From JAUUZT01 sp964654015 (lineage in GTDB: Bacteria > Chloroflexota > Dehalococcoidia > GIF9 > AB-539-J10), in the NCBI GenBank assembly GCA_964654015.1, contig CAZZHQ010000069.1, positions 1 through 12,490 on the forward strand: a DNA stretch of 12,490 bases, given 5' to 3'. Shown here piece by piece: positions 5,864-12,490 of the stretch. Numbering within the stretch: the stretch's first letter is position 1; every line of letters begins with the position of its first letter. Both the position numbers and the translations under genes were made by a program. The notes beneath the pieces are model-generated. The model made no database searches. It was not told where the DNA came from and worked only from the letters and a program-made list of their open reading frames with translations.

Positions 5864-7714
5864 TCATTCAACCATTAGAAGCTTACATGGCGTAGGATCT
5901 ATAGCCACTAGAAGCGGCCTTGTTAAACTGGTGAAGGAAACTACCGCCTGACCTGGAGCCAAGGCCGGCAACCGACCCCAAAGGCTGTCATCTATCCCTC
6001 CGATGGAGCGACGAAGCCGGTTAATCACATTAGAATCACCGATCTTATGAAGAACCCAGTTGTTTATAAGACCTATGACCTCATCAGGTAAATGCTGAGG
6101 GAGTTGTGTGACGAAGACTAAACCAAGCCATCGTTTCCGTCCACGCCGTGCGATACGTGCTACTTGCTGAAAGAGAACTGGCATATCTTTAATCCGCTGT
6201 GCAGATAAGAATTCGTGAGCTTCCTCTATAAAGACGGTCGTTGGCACGGGTGGGCGACCAGCTACGATGGCAGCCTGGTAGGCGTCCTCTTGCTGGCGTT
6301 GTACACCCCTTAAGAGTTGGGCGATGGCCAAGTTCCGAAGTTCAGGCGAATCAGTATCGCTAAGGTCAATTATTGAGACCATCCCTGACTTAAGCATCTC
6401 AGCATACGGGAGACTGGGAGCTTGAGTATTATCAAAAATACGGAAGCGATGTAATCGCCATAGCTTAACAAGTAATGCTCGCCAACTAATTTCACTATCG
6501 GATCGAACTGTCTGAACCCTCTGTTTGACTCGTTCAATATTGTCTTTGAATACGGTATTATAAGGGTTAGGCTCATCAGGAACCTTTGCAACGACATCGT
6601 GGAAGATACTGGCTATATCAATCAGATGGGATAAAGTCATGCGAGGATAGCCCGTTTCCAACTCATCCAGCTCAAGTGCTTCTTGTTCTTCCGTGTGGTT
6701 ATTACGCGCCGGGTATACCCCAAAATCCCGTAAGAGTAGTTTGCACACATCGAATGCTTGGAGGAAACGCTGCTCTTGAGGTCCTGTAAAGTCGAGGATT
6801 TCCTTTACAGTGTACGGTGATAGTTCGGAGAAATCTAGGCGAAAAGATTTTGAACGCGGGTGTTTGGGATTAGCTGTTTCTCGTCCCACAAGGGAGTAAA
6901 TAGTAGTACCATCTACTCCCTTAGGTGCTAGACCCCTACGGGCTAAAGCCTCCTCCATTTGTGGGTCATCTGTAGCCTCATTAATTGAAGTATATTCTCC
7001 TTCAGTATCTAGGAAAACGCAAGCTACTCCGGCCTGCTGCAATTGGTGAACAATGCCGGAGACAGTTGTAGATTTACCGCTACCAGTAGTTCCTAATACT
7101 CCTAAGTGACGTGGTAGGACAGATTTAGTTGTTGGCACCCGAACCTCAATTTCATCATGGCTTTCAGCAATACCAAGACGGATATCTCCCGCAGTCCGAA
7201 AAACTGCTGCGGTTTCCTCGGGCGATAAAGGAAATACGGGACTGTTGGGTAATGGACGTCTACGAGGGGGTACCATGCCACCATTATCCAGTTCTTCCCC
7301 AATAAGTTCTAACTGCACACGACCGTGGTAGTTCGACATAAGAATATTACCTCGACCTCGGACTGTAGCCGTGATAACGACGGGTGCATCAGAACGGAGT
7401 CCATCAGGCTCGGCAAATGGTCCTCGTACGACAGCACCTAAATACGATCGGTGGTCTGAGCGACTCTTTACTCTGACCAGAGATTGATGGGGGAGTTCCA
7501 AAATTGTGTCCTTTGGCAAAAAGACTGTTACGGTGCCATCATCACTTGATGGAGAATCAAAAGCTGTCCAACCTATGGCTCCTTCATCCTCTTCATTACC
7601 TGTCCATTCACCACCAGCTTCCTGTATTTCTTGAGTCATAGAATCCAATGCTGCACTTGGAACAGTTGTGACTTCTTCTGCTTCAGATTCCTGTGTTGTT
7701 TCACTGTCTTCCAT
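5864..7714 (-). CDS. herA: HerA-type DNA translocase ATPase
   Basis: A 616-residue hexameric-type FtsK/HerA ATPase. An acidic, disordered head (about 1-58) precedes the beta-rich HAS barrel (about 60-142). The ATPase core has Walker A GTTGSGKST (208-216), FLDTEGEY (234-241) and Walker B VFIEEAHEFL (494-503), then an arginine-rich helix (IARRGRKR, 521-528), FVTQLPQHLP (534-543) and a C-terminal strap that contacts the neighbouring subunit in this family. HerA pumps duplex DNA and works with the NurA nuclease, which is encoded 23 bp upstream. SD GGGAGG (7720-7725) is 5 nt from the ATG. It is the last full gene of the operon. No terminator follows within the gap. Length and motifs look complete, so it should be active. 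Confidence 0.95.
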   Translation of the reverse strand: MEDSETTQESEAEEVTTVPSAALDSMTQEIQEAGGEWTGNEEDEGAIGWTAFDSPSSDDGTVTVFLPKDTILELPHQSLVRVKSRSDHRSYLGAVVRGPFAEPDGLRSDAPVVITATVRGRGNILMSNYHGRVQLELIGEELDNGGMVPPRRRPLPNSPVFPLSPEETAAVFRTAGDIRLGIAESHDEIEVRVPTTKSVLPRHLGVLGTTGSGKSTTVSGIVHQLQQAGVACVFLDTEGEYTSINEATDDPQMEEALARRGLAPKGVDGTTIYSLVGRETANPKHPRSKSFRLDFSELSPYTVKEILDFTGPQEQRFLQAFDVCKLLLRDFGVYPARNNHTEEQEALELDELETGYPRMTLSHLIDIASIFHDVVAKVPDEPNPYNTVFKDNIERVKQRVQTVRSDSEISWRALLVKLWRLHRFRIFDNTQAPSLPYAEMLKSGMVSIIDLSDTDSPELRNLAIAQLLRGVQRQQEDAYQAAIVAGRPPVPTTVFIEEAHEFLSAQRIKDMPVLFQQVARIARRGRKRWLGLVFVTQLPQHLPDEVIGLINNWVLHKIGDSNVINRLRRSIGGIDDSLWGRLPALAPGQAVVSFTSLTRPLLVAIDPTPCKLLMVE

Positions 7715-7737
7715 ATTGTCCTCCCTTTTCCTGATCT

Positions 7738-8961
7738 CTAACGACGAGTCTGGCGCTCAGTCTGGTATTGGAAAGGTGCGCCGGCTTCCCCATACGCTAC
7801 CTGCACTTGAGGAACCAATGAATCAGTACCAAACATGGTACTACACATAGTATCCGCTAATGTGATAAGCATAGGGAAACCTCTATGTTCCTGAAGGTTG
7901 CTGTCGGCTATTGCGATGTGAGCCGCTTCGTGGGCATGGTCTACATGAGCATAGAATACGGTAACTGGGCTTATAGGCGTAGCTCGAAATACGCCTTTCA
8001 CAATCTTTGGTCCAGCTTCTTTGACAAACTGTTCAATTCGTGGTTTCACTTTCAACCAGGGGCCACGGTAATGCCCCTCTGCTATCCGACGGAGATTGTC
8101 TTCAAGAGTTTCAACGATAGCGTATTCCATGGGACGAAGAGCATTACCTATGGTTAGTAGCATTCGATCCGATGGAGCACTTGGTATAAATACAAACCGT
8201 TCATGATTTAGAATAAGTTCATTTAATATATCAAGACCTTTATCAACTAGTTCCACCATCCCTGAACCAGTTAATAGTTCGTACGGTGCGGGGTTGCCGT
8301 GCCCCATCCTCCATGGGGCATTAGATCGCTTTAAAAGAACTGCTCGCTCAGCGTATGCCATGATACCTCGCCTACCTAAGCTAGTTAGTCGGTCTCTAGA
8401 ACTTTCCTGATCGTATCCAGTCCTATGTTGGCGACGCTCCAAGAGATTCAGAGTATCCTCAACTGGATCACCACCACCCACGCGAAGATCTCTTCTGAAA
8501 AGGCGGTGCACCCATGCACCCTGACTACCGTTGTAAGACACAAGTGATACCCCTATCTGCACTATTGTTAAAGGGAGTGTGTCATGTGGAATGCTGTTTC
8601 CATCACAGGCCTCTACACTTCCATTAAAGAGATATCCGCGGTGCACTCTCTCAATTTGATCCGCGGTACTCTGGTATACACCCGAATTTGACGGGGCTCC
8701 ATTCCGATTCTTTAATTGGGGAAATATTATTTTTCGAATACGACCGCGCATTTCATCTTCGCGTTGTACTGCTTCTTTAATCTCCTCTTCTAACTGTGCG
8801 TAAAAACCTACGAAATCGTCATTTGTGTGCCAAGTATCGAGGTCGAGTGTTTTTGACAATTCCTCCCCGTACGCTTTTGAGTACTCATCGGGAGGGATCG
8901 TCTCCAGTTGCTCTGTCATGTTTAATGACTGGGAAGTCGTGATTAGTTCATCGTTTTCCAT
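7738..8961 (-). CDS. nurA: NurA-like nuclease, partner of HerA
   Basis: A 407-residue protein. After a helical, acidic N-terminal part (about 1-105) comes a NurA-type RNase-H-like core. Strand FNGSVEACDGN (D120-G121) matches the first NurA motif (DGS), followed by LTIVQIGVSLVSY and a second strand. A conserved Glu is seen at 205 (MAYAERAVLL). The C-terminal end YAHVDHAHEAAH then RGFPMLITLAD matches the usual NurA close (GYP-x-PL...). At the place where NurA often has a second DG, this protein seems to have TG (LLTGSG, 229-234), so its metal site may be altered. My alignment there is uncertain. SD AGGA is 7 nt before the ATG. The ImmA gene ends 114 bp upstream and herA starts 23 bp downstream. 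That neighbour is the strongest support for the assignment. Confidence 0.75.
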   Translation of the reverse strand: MENDELITTSQSLNMTEQLETIPPDEYSKAYGEELSKTLDLDTWHTNDDFVGFYAQLEEEIKEAVQREDEMRGRIRKIIFPQLKNRNGAPSNSGVYQSTADQIERVHRGYLFNGSVEACDGNSIPHDTLPLTIVQIGVSLVSYNGSQGAWVHRLFRRDLRVGGGDPVEDTLNLLERRQHRTGYDQESSRDRLTSLGRRGIMAYAERAVLLKRSNAPWRMGHGNPAPYELLTGSGMVELVDKGLDILNELILNHERFVFIPSAPSDRMLLTIGNALRPMEYAIVETLEDNLRRIAEGHYRGPWLKVKPRIEQFVKEAGPKIVKGVFRATPISPVTVFYAHVDHAHEAAHIAIADSNLQEHRGFPMLITLADTMCSTMFGTDSLVPQVQVAYGEAGAPFQYQTERQTRR

Positions 8962-9075
8962 ATTCTCATCCTATTCCAACTTTTTTGTAGCACTGATTTT
9001 CAACCTACCAGTAAATAGTCATTCTCTATGCCCCATATACCATTATTCCTGGCAAATACCGAAAGTTCGACAACA
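8962..9075. other. Gap between ImmA and NurA genes
   Basis: This 114-bp gap is the only sizeable one inside the operon. It could hold an internal promoter for nurA-herA, but I see no convincing -35/-10 pair on the minus strand. A frame offset from the ImmA gene stays open across it (ending at 9000) without a start or SD, and I regard it as chance. Confidence 0.4.
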
Positions 9076-9828
9076 TCATTTTTCCCGTTGGCGTAGCCAT
9101 TCGCGCACGGATGAATTACGCTCCAGCGGGAAAAGATAACGAGCATATCCCTCGGCAACATTGCGAGGTAGACCGAATTGCTTGACAAGAAGTGTTAAGG
9201 CTACTTCCAATCGACTGCAATTATGATCCCGGTTCCATACTCTAGCCACACTGCGCCGAACCTCTTCCTCGGGAGCAATTATCTCGAGAGCTAACAAATC
9301 GGCATTATCCTCAAGCTCCATAATGGCATTTGAATCTAGCTTGCTACCAATGTTACTCCCCATAAAATGGACGTGAAAACCAATTGGAATGCGACCAAGA
9401 ATACCGTGGACCCTTTCACGAACAGTTGGAATTCTAAAACCGTCGAAAACTTCTAGTATCGCTGAGCCGAGAAGATTCACCGCTCTTCGCCGCGGACGTA
9501 GATAGTTCATGAGAAAATGAGCTGTTTCATGGGCCAAAGAATATCGCAGTTCAGAATCGCTATCAGCTCCATTTAAGAGAATACATCCTCGACCTTGGTA
9601 GGCTAGCAAACTGCCATGTAAGGGACGGTTTGAAGTCTGAAAACGGAATTGGATTCCCCTCATTGCAAGCCATGTTTCCACGTCGAATATTGACAAACGC
9701 GGAAGTTTAAGAATAGCTACCGGGAGTGCCCAGAGCACAGGTGCTTCTAGCTCGCACGGGAATTGTGTCCGGCCTCCAGCAGATGACCAAAATTCCCTAG
9801 CAATTAGTTGTCGTTGTTTGCGGCGCAT
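9076..9828 (-). CDS. ImmA/IrrE-family metallo-endopeptidase
   Basis: A 250-residue zinc protease. The catalytic site is SLAHETAHFLM (H100, E101, H104), with the third ligand region ELEDNADLLALEIIAP (E173), the usual E-x-x-A-D/N-x-x-A pattern of the family. An N-terminal beta segment (about 55-90: RGIQFRF, GSLLAYQGRG, CILLNG) is also typical. ATG 9828 was chosen because it lies 1 nt after the stop of the HTH gene, with GAGGAA about 10 nt upstream. Upstream in-frame ATGs lie inside that gene and lack an SD. Known relatives (ImmA, IrrE/DdrO protease) cleave a paired XRE repressor to release a silenced operon. The HTH gene directly upstream is the obvious substrate candidate. An insert at about 115-165 separates the two motif regions. 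Confidence 0.85.
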   Translation of the reverse strand: MRRKQRQLIAREFWSSAGGRTQFPCELEAPVLWALPVAILKLPRLSIFDVETWLAMRGIQFRFQTSNRPLHGSLLAYQGRGCILLNGADSDSELRYSLAHETAHFLMNYLRPRRRAVNLLGSAILEVFDGFRIPTVRERVHGILGRIPIGFHVHFMGSNIGSKLDSNAIMELEDNADLLALEIIAPEEEVRRSVARVWNRDHNCSRLEVALTLLVKQFGLPRNVAEGYARYLFPLERNSSVREWLRQREK

Positions 9829-9829
9829 G

Positions 9830-10258
9830 TTATTCGGGTTCCTCTTCATTTTCTGATGGGTTGACGATATCTCCGTGGTCAGAATCATCTTCATCTACAT
9901 CACGAGCAGCCGCTAAGAGACCTTCAGGCACTCTTTGTTCTGCCTGACTAATTTTAGTTAGTGCCCTCATAGTATCCACTTCTCTAATAAGTTGAACTAA
10001 CCGCTCCGGTCGTATTTTAAAAACAGATGATATACGTTCCATGTCTGATCGGAAATTTGGAGACTCAGGATCAGGGCGACGACACAAGGCAAGTTTTAAT
10101 AGGACGATAGGGCGACAGCCGAGAAACTCTGCTAGTTGATCCTCTGCCATTCCGCGAAAATTGCGGAACTCGACTAGAGAATCTGAAAAAAAGAAGCGAT
10201 CTTGAGCCGCCCTTCTCGCTGCGTGTTGCAGGAGAAATGAATTACTTTTACTTTCCAT
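9830..10258 (-). CDS. XRE-like helix-turn-helix regulator with acidic tail
   Basis: A 142-residue protein. Residues about 37-93 form a likely DNA-binding helix-turn-helix bundle: RGMAEDQLAEFLGCRP, then LLKLALCRRP, then MERISSVFKIRPERLVQLI. This is the general pattern of XRE/Cro domains, though divergent. The last 22 residues are strongly acidic (DVDEDDSDHGD ... SENEEEPE). The start at 10258 is set by GGAGG (10267-10271) with 8 nt spacing. The gene overlaps the sigma gene by 11 bp and ends 1 nt before the ImmA gene, so the three are surely co-expressed. By analogy with ImmR/DdrO it may repress the operon and be cleaved by the protease. The palindrome at 12277-12290 is a candidate operator. It could instead be an adaptor or antitoxin, since no target is shown. 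Confidence 0.65.
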   Translation of the reverse strand: MESKSNSFLLQHAARRAAQDRFFFSDSLVEFRNFRGMAEDQLAEFLGCRPIVLLKLALCRRPDPESPNFRSDMERISSVFKIRPERLVQLIREVDTMRALTKISQAEQRVPEGLLAAARDVDEDDSDHGDIVNPSENEEEPE

Positions 10259-10874
10259 TGATTTTGCCTCCAAGACGCTGTAAACGTTTTGTAATTCTAT
10301 CCTTGTGCTGTTTCACGATCTTCCTTTGTTCATCAAGAGCTAAAGTCTGAATACCCAATATATTGCTGTATTCGACTGTTTTTCGCTCACCATCCATCAT
10401 AAGATTTAATAGCTTACGATCACTCTCATCCGGGAATGTCTCGGCAACTCTGCGTAGGAGTTCATCTCTCTCTGTTCCTGTAATACTGTCAAGTACACGA
10501 TTCTCAAGTTCTATTGTATTATTCCCATCACTTAGCGTTTCTTCGACAACTTGTAGAGGCACTTCCCGGCGTTGTCTGCGCTGTTGCTTAGCGATCATAT
10601 TAAGTAGATCGCCGTAGGCCGCCATAGTAAGGTAGGTGAGTATAGCCGACTTGCTAGGGTCGAATTTGGAGGGATGCTTCACGTAATCAAGCAAAGCATC
10701 TGAAGCAGCATCTAATAGAAGAGTTTCATCATAACCAGAACTAGCTTTAGCCCTAAGTCGCCGCACAAGTTCGTTCAGAAAAGTTTCGGCGAATTCTGAC
10801 GGTGCTACTGGATCTTGTTGAAGTAGCCGACTGTGGAGCTGACGTACATATTTCTCACGTTCTGTATCCCTCAC
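10248..10874 (-). CDS. Sigma-70-family (ECF-like) RNA polymerase sigma factor
   Basis: A 208-residue protein with the layout of an ECF-like sigma. Region 2 (about 22-105) includes LLLDAASDALLDYVKHPSKF, the core-binding segment DPSKSAILTYLTMAAYGDLL and a basic KQQRRQRRE end. A short linker (106-130) precedes a region-4-like helical part (about 132-202) with LLNLMMDGERKTVEYSNILG and a basic recognition helix QHKDRITKRLQRLG. GTG start with SD AAAAGGAG (10883-10890) that overlaps the stop of the methyltransferase gene, so translation is probably coupled. A sigma factor inside a defence-type operon suggests self-contained transcription control. No anti-sigma gene is obvious unless the acidic HTH protein acts as one. 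Region 4 is less typical than region 2. Confidence 0.75.
   Translation of the reverse strand: MRDTEREKYVRQLHSRLLQQDPVAPSEFAETFLNELVRRLRAKASSGYDETLLLDAASDALLDYVKHPSKFDPSKSAILTYLTMAAYGDLLNMIAKQQRRQRREVPLQVVEETLSDGNNTIELENRVLDSITGTERDELLRRVAETFPDESDRKLLNLMMDGERKTVEYSNILGIQTLALDEQRKIVKQHKDRITKRLQRLGGKINGK
10267..10271 (-). promoter_or_regulatory. SD that fixes the HTH gene start
   Basis: GGAGG on the minus strand lies 8 nt before ATG 10258 and within the last codons of the sigma gene. A TTG at 10273 opens the same frame further up but would place this SD inside the gene. Confidence 0.6.
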
Positions 10875-10889
10875 AGTTCCGTCTCCTTT

Positions 10890-12143
10890 TTACAATTGAT
10901 CCTTCTCGAAGGTCAAAACGGTTTCCTCTTTCATCCTTTTACCAAGAGCTGAGTTACAACCGTCTTTAGGAGGAGGAAGGTAACGGTGATCCGATGGGAT
11001 ATTTCGAGAGTATCTGGCAACTTCAGTTAGACCAACTAATTCACCAGCAGCAGCGATCATATTTGCATTGTCAAGGGATTGACCGTCAATTAAAGAATTC
11101 GCCACGACCAGTAAAGCCTGACCATGTGGTGACAGCATGCGGTCAATCTCTTTCATTACTAAATACATATCGTGGGCGAACAGAAAAAGCCTACGTTGTG
11201 TGCTAGGCTGGAGAACTCCAATCTGGCCGAGCTTATTAATAAGCTCGGGGACACATGAATGCTTCCGATAAAAAGGCTCGGTCTGCCTGCCAATATTTTT
11301 AACTTTTATAGCTTTGATTCGTGGGATGGAGTATCCTAGCCAAACCAAAGCCAACTTGTGTCCCCGTAAGTAATCGATAGCATTGCCATATGGCGGCGAA
11401 GTCACCACTAAATCGACTTGTCCAGTTAGCCAAGCTGGCAGTCGACGGGCATCTGCTCTTCTGACAATTGCTGTACCAGTCAATTCATCCTCAGAAAGCT
11501 TTTTGATTATATCTAATACCGCTTTCCTGAATCCCTGGACGATGTCATACGTGCTAGCATAATTCACTCGGTGAGGACGGCTATGAGAAGTATCTCGAGC
11601 AAGCGAGGCGTGAGGCTCTTTGGTAATAATAATTTTACTTATGGCTAACCTTAGGGCATCTCCGATTGGGCCACTGATGCGGAGGACTTGCCATACTAGA
11701 GTTCGAAGAGTTCTTCTTTGCTCATGATTAAACCAAAACTCCACGAATTTGCTTGTTTCATCGTCGCGATCAATCCAAGGAAGATCGAGAGTATCTCCGT
11801 CCAATGATTTTGCACGATTTGCTATTGCATCAGCCTTTTTCTTCAATAGATCGATATCGATAGTACGAATTGAAACCCGAGACATCAATACTGCCAATGG
11901 GTCAACATCAAAGCCAATTGCATGGTGGCCAAATCGTACTGCCTCTCTTAGGACTGTCCCTGAGCCGCACATGCTGTCAAGTACAGTGGACTCTGGATGG
12001 ATACATTTTACTGCCTCAATGACAATCTCGGGAGCCATACGAGCTGGAAAAGGGTGGAGTCTATGGCTATTGGAGAACAACTTCTCGCTATCTCCGATTG
12101 GAAGTGATGCCCCCGGCAAGAGTGGCTTAACAATGGTATTCAT
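10890..12143 (-). CDS. DNA methyltransferase (TSPPY type, N4-C or N6-A)
   Basis: A 417-residue SAM-dependent amino-methyltransferase. The SAM site, motif I, is VLDSMCGSGTVLREA (D56, G60, G62) followed by AIGFDVDPLA (motif II, about 75-84). Upstream is the RLHPFPARMAPEI segment that often marks this class. The catalytic motif IV is VVTSPPYGNAIDY (T248-Y252). Motif I before motif IV means an unpermuted order. TSPPY is most common in N4-cytosine enzymes but also occurs in N6-adenine ones. All key residues are present. It is the first gene of the operon; its stop overlaps the SD of the sigma gene. The SD of its own is poor (AAGAAAATT), which with the G9 leader suggests low or adjustable translation. 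Likely role: marking self DNA for the NurA/HerA pair. No separate specificity subunit is seen. Confidence 0.9.
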   Translation of the reverse strand: MNTIVKPLLPGASLPIGDSEKLFSNSHRLHPFPARMAPEIVIEAVKCIHPESTVLDSMCGSGTVLREAVRFGHHAIGFDVDPLAVLMSRVSIRTIDIDLLKKKADAIANRAKSLDGDTLDLPWIDRDDETSKFVEFWFNHEQRRTLRTLVWQVLRISGPIGDALRLAISKIIITKEPHASLARDTSHSRPHRVNYASTYDIVQGFRKAVLDIIKKLSEDELTGTAIVRRADARRLPAWLTGQVDLVVTSPPYGNAIDYLRGHKLALVWLGYSIPRIKAIKVKNIGRQTEPFYRKHSCVPELINKLGQIGVLQPSTQRRLFLFAHDMYLVMKEIDRMLSPHGQALLVVANSLIDGQSLDNANMIAAAGELVGLTEVARYSRNIPSDHRYLPPPKDGCNSALGKRMKEETVLTFEKDQL

Positions 12144-12209
12144 AATTTTCTTATTTTTATTGTACGAATCATTGATTTTTCATTTTCCCGGCCTTGATTT
12201 AATCCTATT

Positions 12210-12218
12210 CCCCCCCCC
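12210..12218 (-). repeat. Nine-G homopolymer in the operon leader
   Basis: The plus strand has nine C in a row, so the minus-strand leader of the methyltransferase operon has G9, between the predicted promoter and the start codon at 12143. Runs of this length can slip during replication. It does not lie in a coding frame, so any effect would be on leader structure or translation. Confidence 0.8.
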
Positions 12219-12276
12219 TTCTGATCCGAAAACAATTGCTGGCTAACGCTGCCTTATTGAAAAGGGTAATTCTTAT

Positions 12277-12290
12277 ACGTAATTTTACGT
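12277..12290. promoter_or_regulatory. Palindromic operator over the -10
   Basis: ACGTAA-TT-TTACGT is a perfect inverted repeat of six-base arms that covers the predicted -10 (12282-12287). A dimeric HTH repressor bound here would block the promoter. The HTH protein of the operon is the natural candidate. Confidence 0.5.
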
Positions 12291-12310
12291 CAACTTCATT
12301 GAATACACAA
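12282..12310 (-). promoter_or_regulatory. Predicted promoter of the methyltransferase-herA operon
   Basis: On the minus strand TTGTGT (12310-12305) and TAAAAT (12287-12282) are 17 bp apart, a good housekeeping sigma-70 spacing. This would start transcription about 130 nt before the methyltransferase ATG. TTGACG (12295-12290) also occurs but has no -10 at the right distance. Confidence 0.5.
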
Positions 12311-12431
12311 TAATTTAAAAGGAGACTCAGACTTTAATAGACTAAGGCAAAGGTCTTGGAGAAGGTTTTAGTTCTACCTATTGACATGCACGGTCTACTT
12401 ATTTGAAGCTAATTCATAGCTAAGCAAAGCT

Positions 12432-12470
12432 AAGAAAAACCACCCTAAAATTAGGGTGGTTTTTCTTTTT
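12432..12470. terminator. Strong bidirectional Rho-independent terminator
   Basis: A perfect 36-bp palindrome (12432-12467) with arms that include CCACCC/GGGTGG is flanked by A-runs on one side and TTTTTCTTTTT on the other, so it can stop transcription from both directions. It separates the operon from whatever lies to the right of the window. Confidence 0.9.
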
Positions 12471-12490
12471 AGCCGATAGTGACCCCCTGA

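Larger units (their letters stand above)
12144..12490. other. Leader and upstream region of the operon (no gene)
   Basis: The 347 bp to the window edge hold no supported gene. From left to right they carry the AT-rich leader, the C9/G9 run (12210-12218), the palindrome and predicted promoter (12277-12310), a lone TTGACA on the plus strand (12381-12386) without a fitting -10, a tandem AGCTAAG repeat (12418-12424 and 12428-12434) and the terminator. Confidence 0.6.

Noticed and set aside
7738..8961. HEAAH (residues 344-348) in the NurA-like protein as a zinc-protease HExxH motif
   Set aside because: It lies in the C-terminal strand that aligns with the normal NurA end (just before RGFPMLI) and lacks a third-ligand helix. 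Position and context point to chance.
9000..9188. Frame continuing past the ImmA stop (…VELSVFARNNGIWG…) as a frameshifted ImmA tail or small gene
   Set aside because: The ImmA protein ends naturally after its last helix, and the alternative frame has no start or SD where it would be needed. About 25 codons without a stop is expected by chance.
11749..12246. A 165-codon plus-strand frame opposite the methyltransferase start and leader
   Set aside because: It mirrors the methyltransferase codons, has no SD, and its last part reads through the C9 run and promoter region.

Overview
The window is bacterial DNA of middling base composition with Shine-Dalgarno-led genes, several GTG starts and short intergenic gaps. 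The taxon cannot be fixed from the sequence. The OmpR-type two-component genes, the type III CRISPR relic and the NurA/HerA pair would fit an environmental anaerobe (Chloroflexota is a guess only).

Region 1 (about 115-3516) is a small regulon around a two-component system. A response regulator (486-1160) overlaps a histidine kinase (1157-2404) by ATGA. The kinase is cut by one in-frame TAA, and the rest of its ATPase domain (to 2569) remains open in the same frame. At each end of the pair lies a 42-bp element made of four GTTRAA repeats at an exact 11-bp period. The two copies are inverted (38 of 42 positions identical). Each points the same way toward a neighbouring gene: a 47-residue membrane protein (115-258, minus) and a 171-residue PH-like protein (2709-3224, plus). 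In both, a -10-like hexamer lies exactly 10 bp after the box. A Cys-rich 75-residue gene follows.

Region 2 (about 3520-5860) is a scar-like zone. It holds a 73-codon N-terminal stub of Cas10/Csm1 with the HD motifs kept and everything after lost, a possible 34-residue membrane microprotein, an AT-rich two-domain nuclease (Cas4-like plus DEDD exonuclease, TM0106 family), and a 44-codon C-terminal relic of an unknown gene.

Region 3 (5864-12143, all minus strand) is the most interesting part. It is a compact six-gene operon: DNA methyltransferase, sigma-70-like factor, HTH protein, ImmA/IrrE metalloprotease, NurA-like nuclease and HerA translocase. A TTGTGT-17-TAAAAT promoter at 12282-12310 carries a perfect ACGTAA-TT-TTACGT palindrome over its -10, and a run of nine G lies in the leader. 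I read this as a candidate modification-plus-translocating-nuclease defence system carrying its own regulatory triad (sigma, HTH, protease). I do not know a named system with this exact composition. A strong bidirectional terminator (12432-12470) bounds it on the right.
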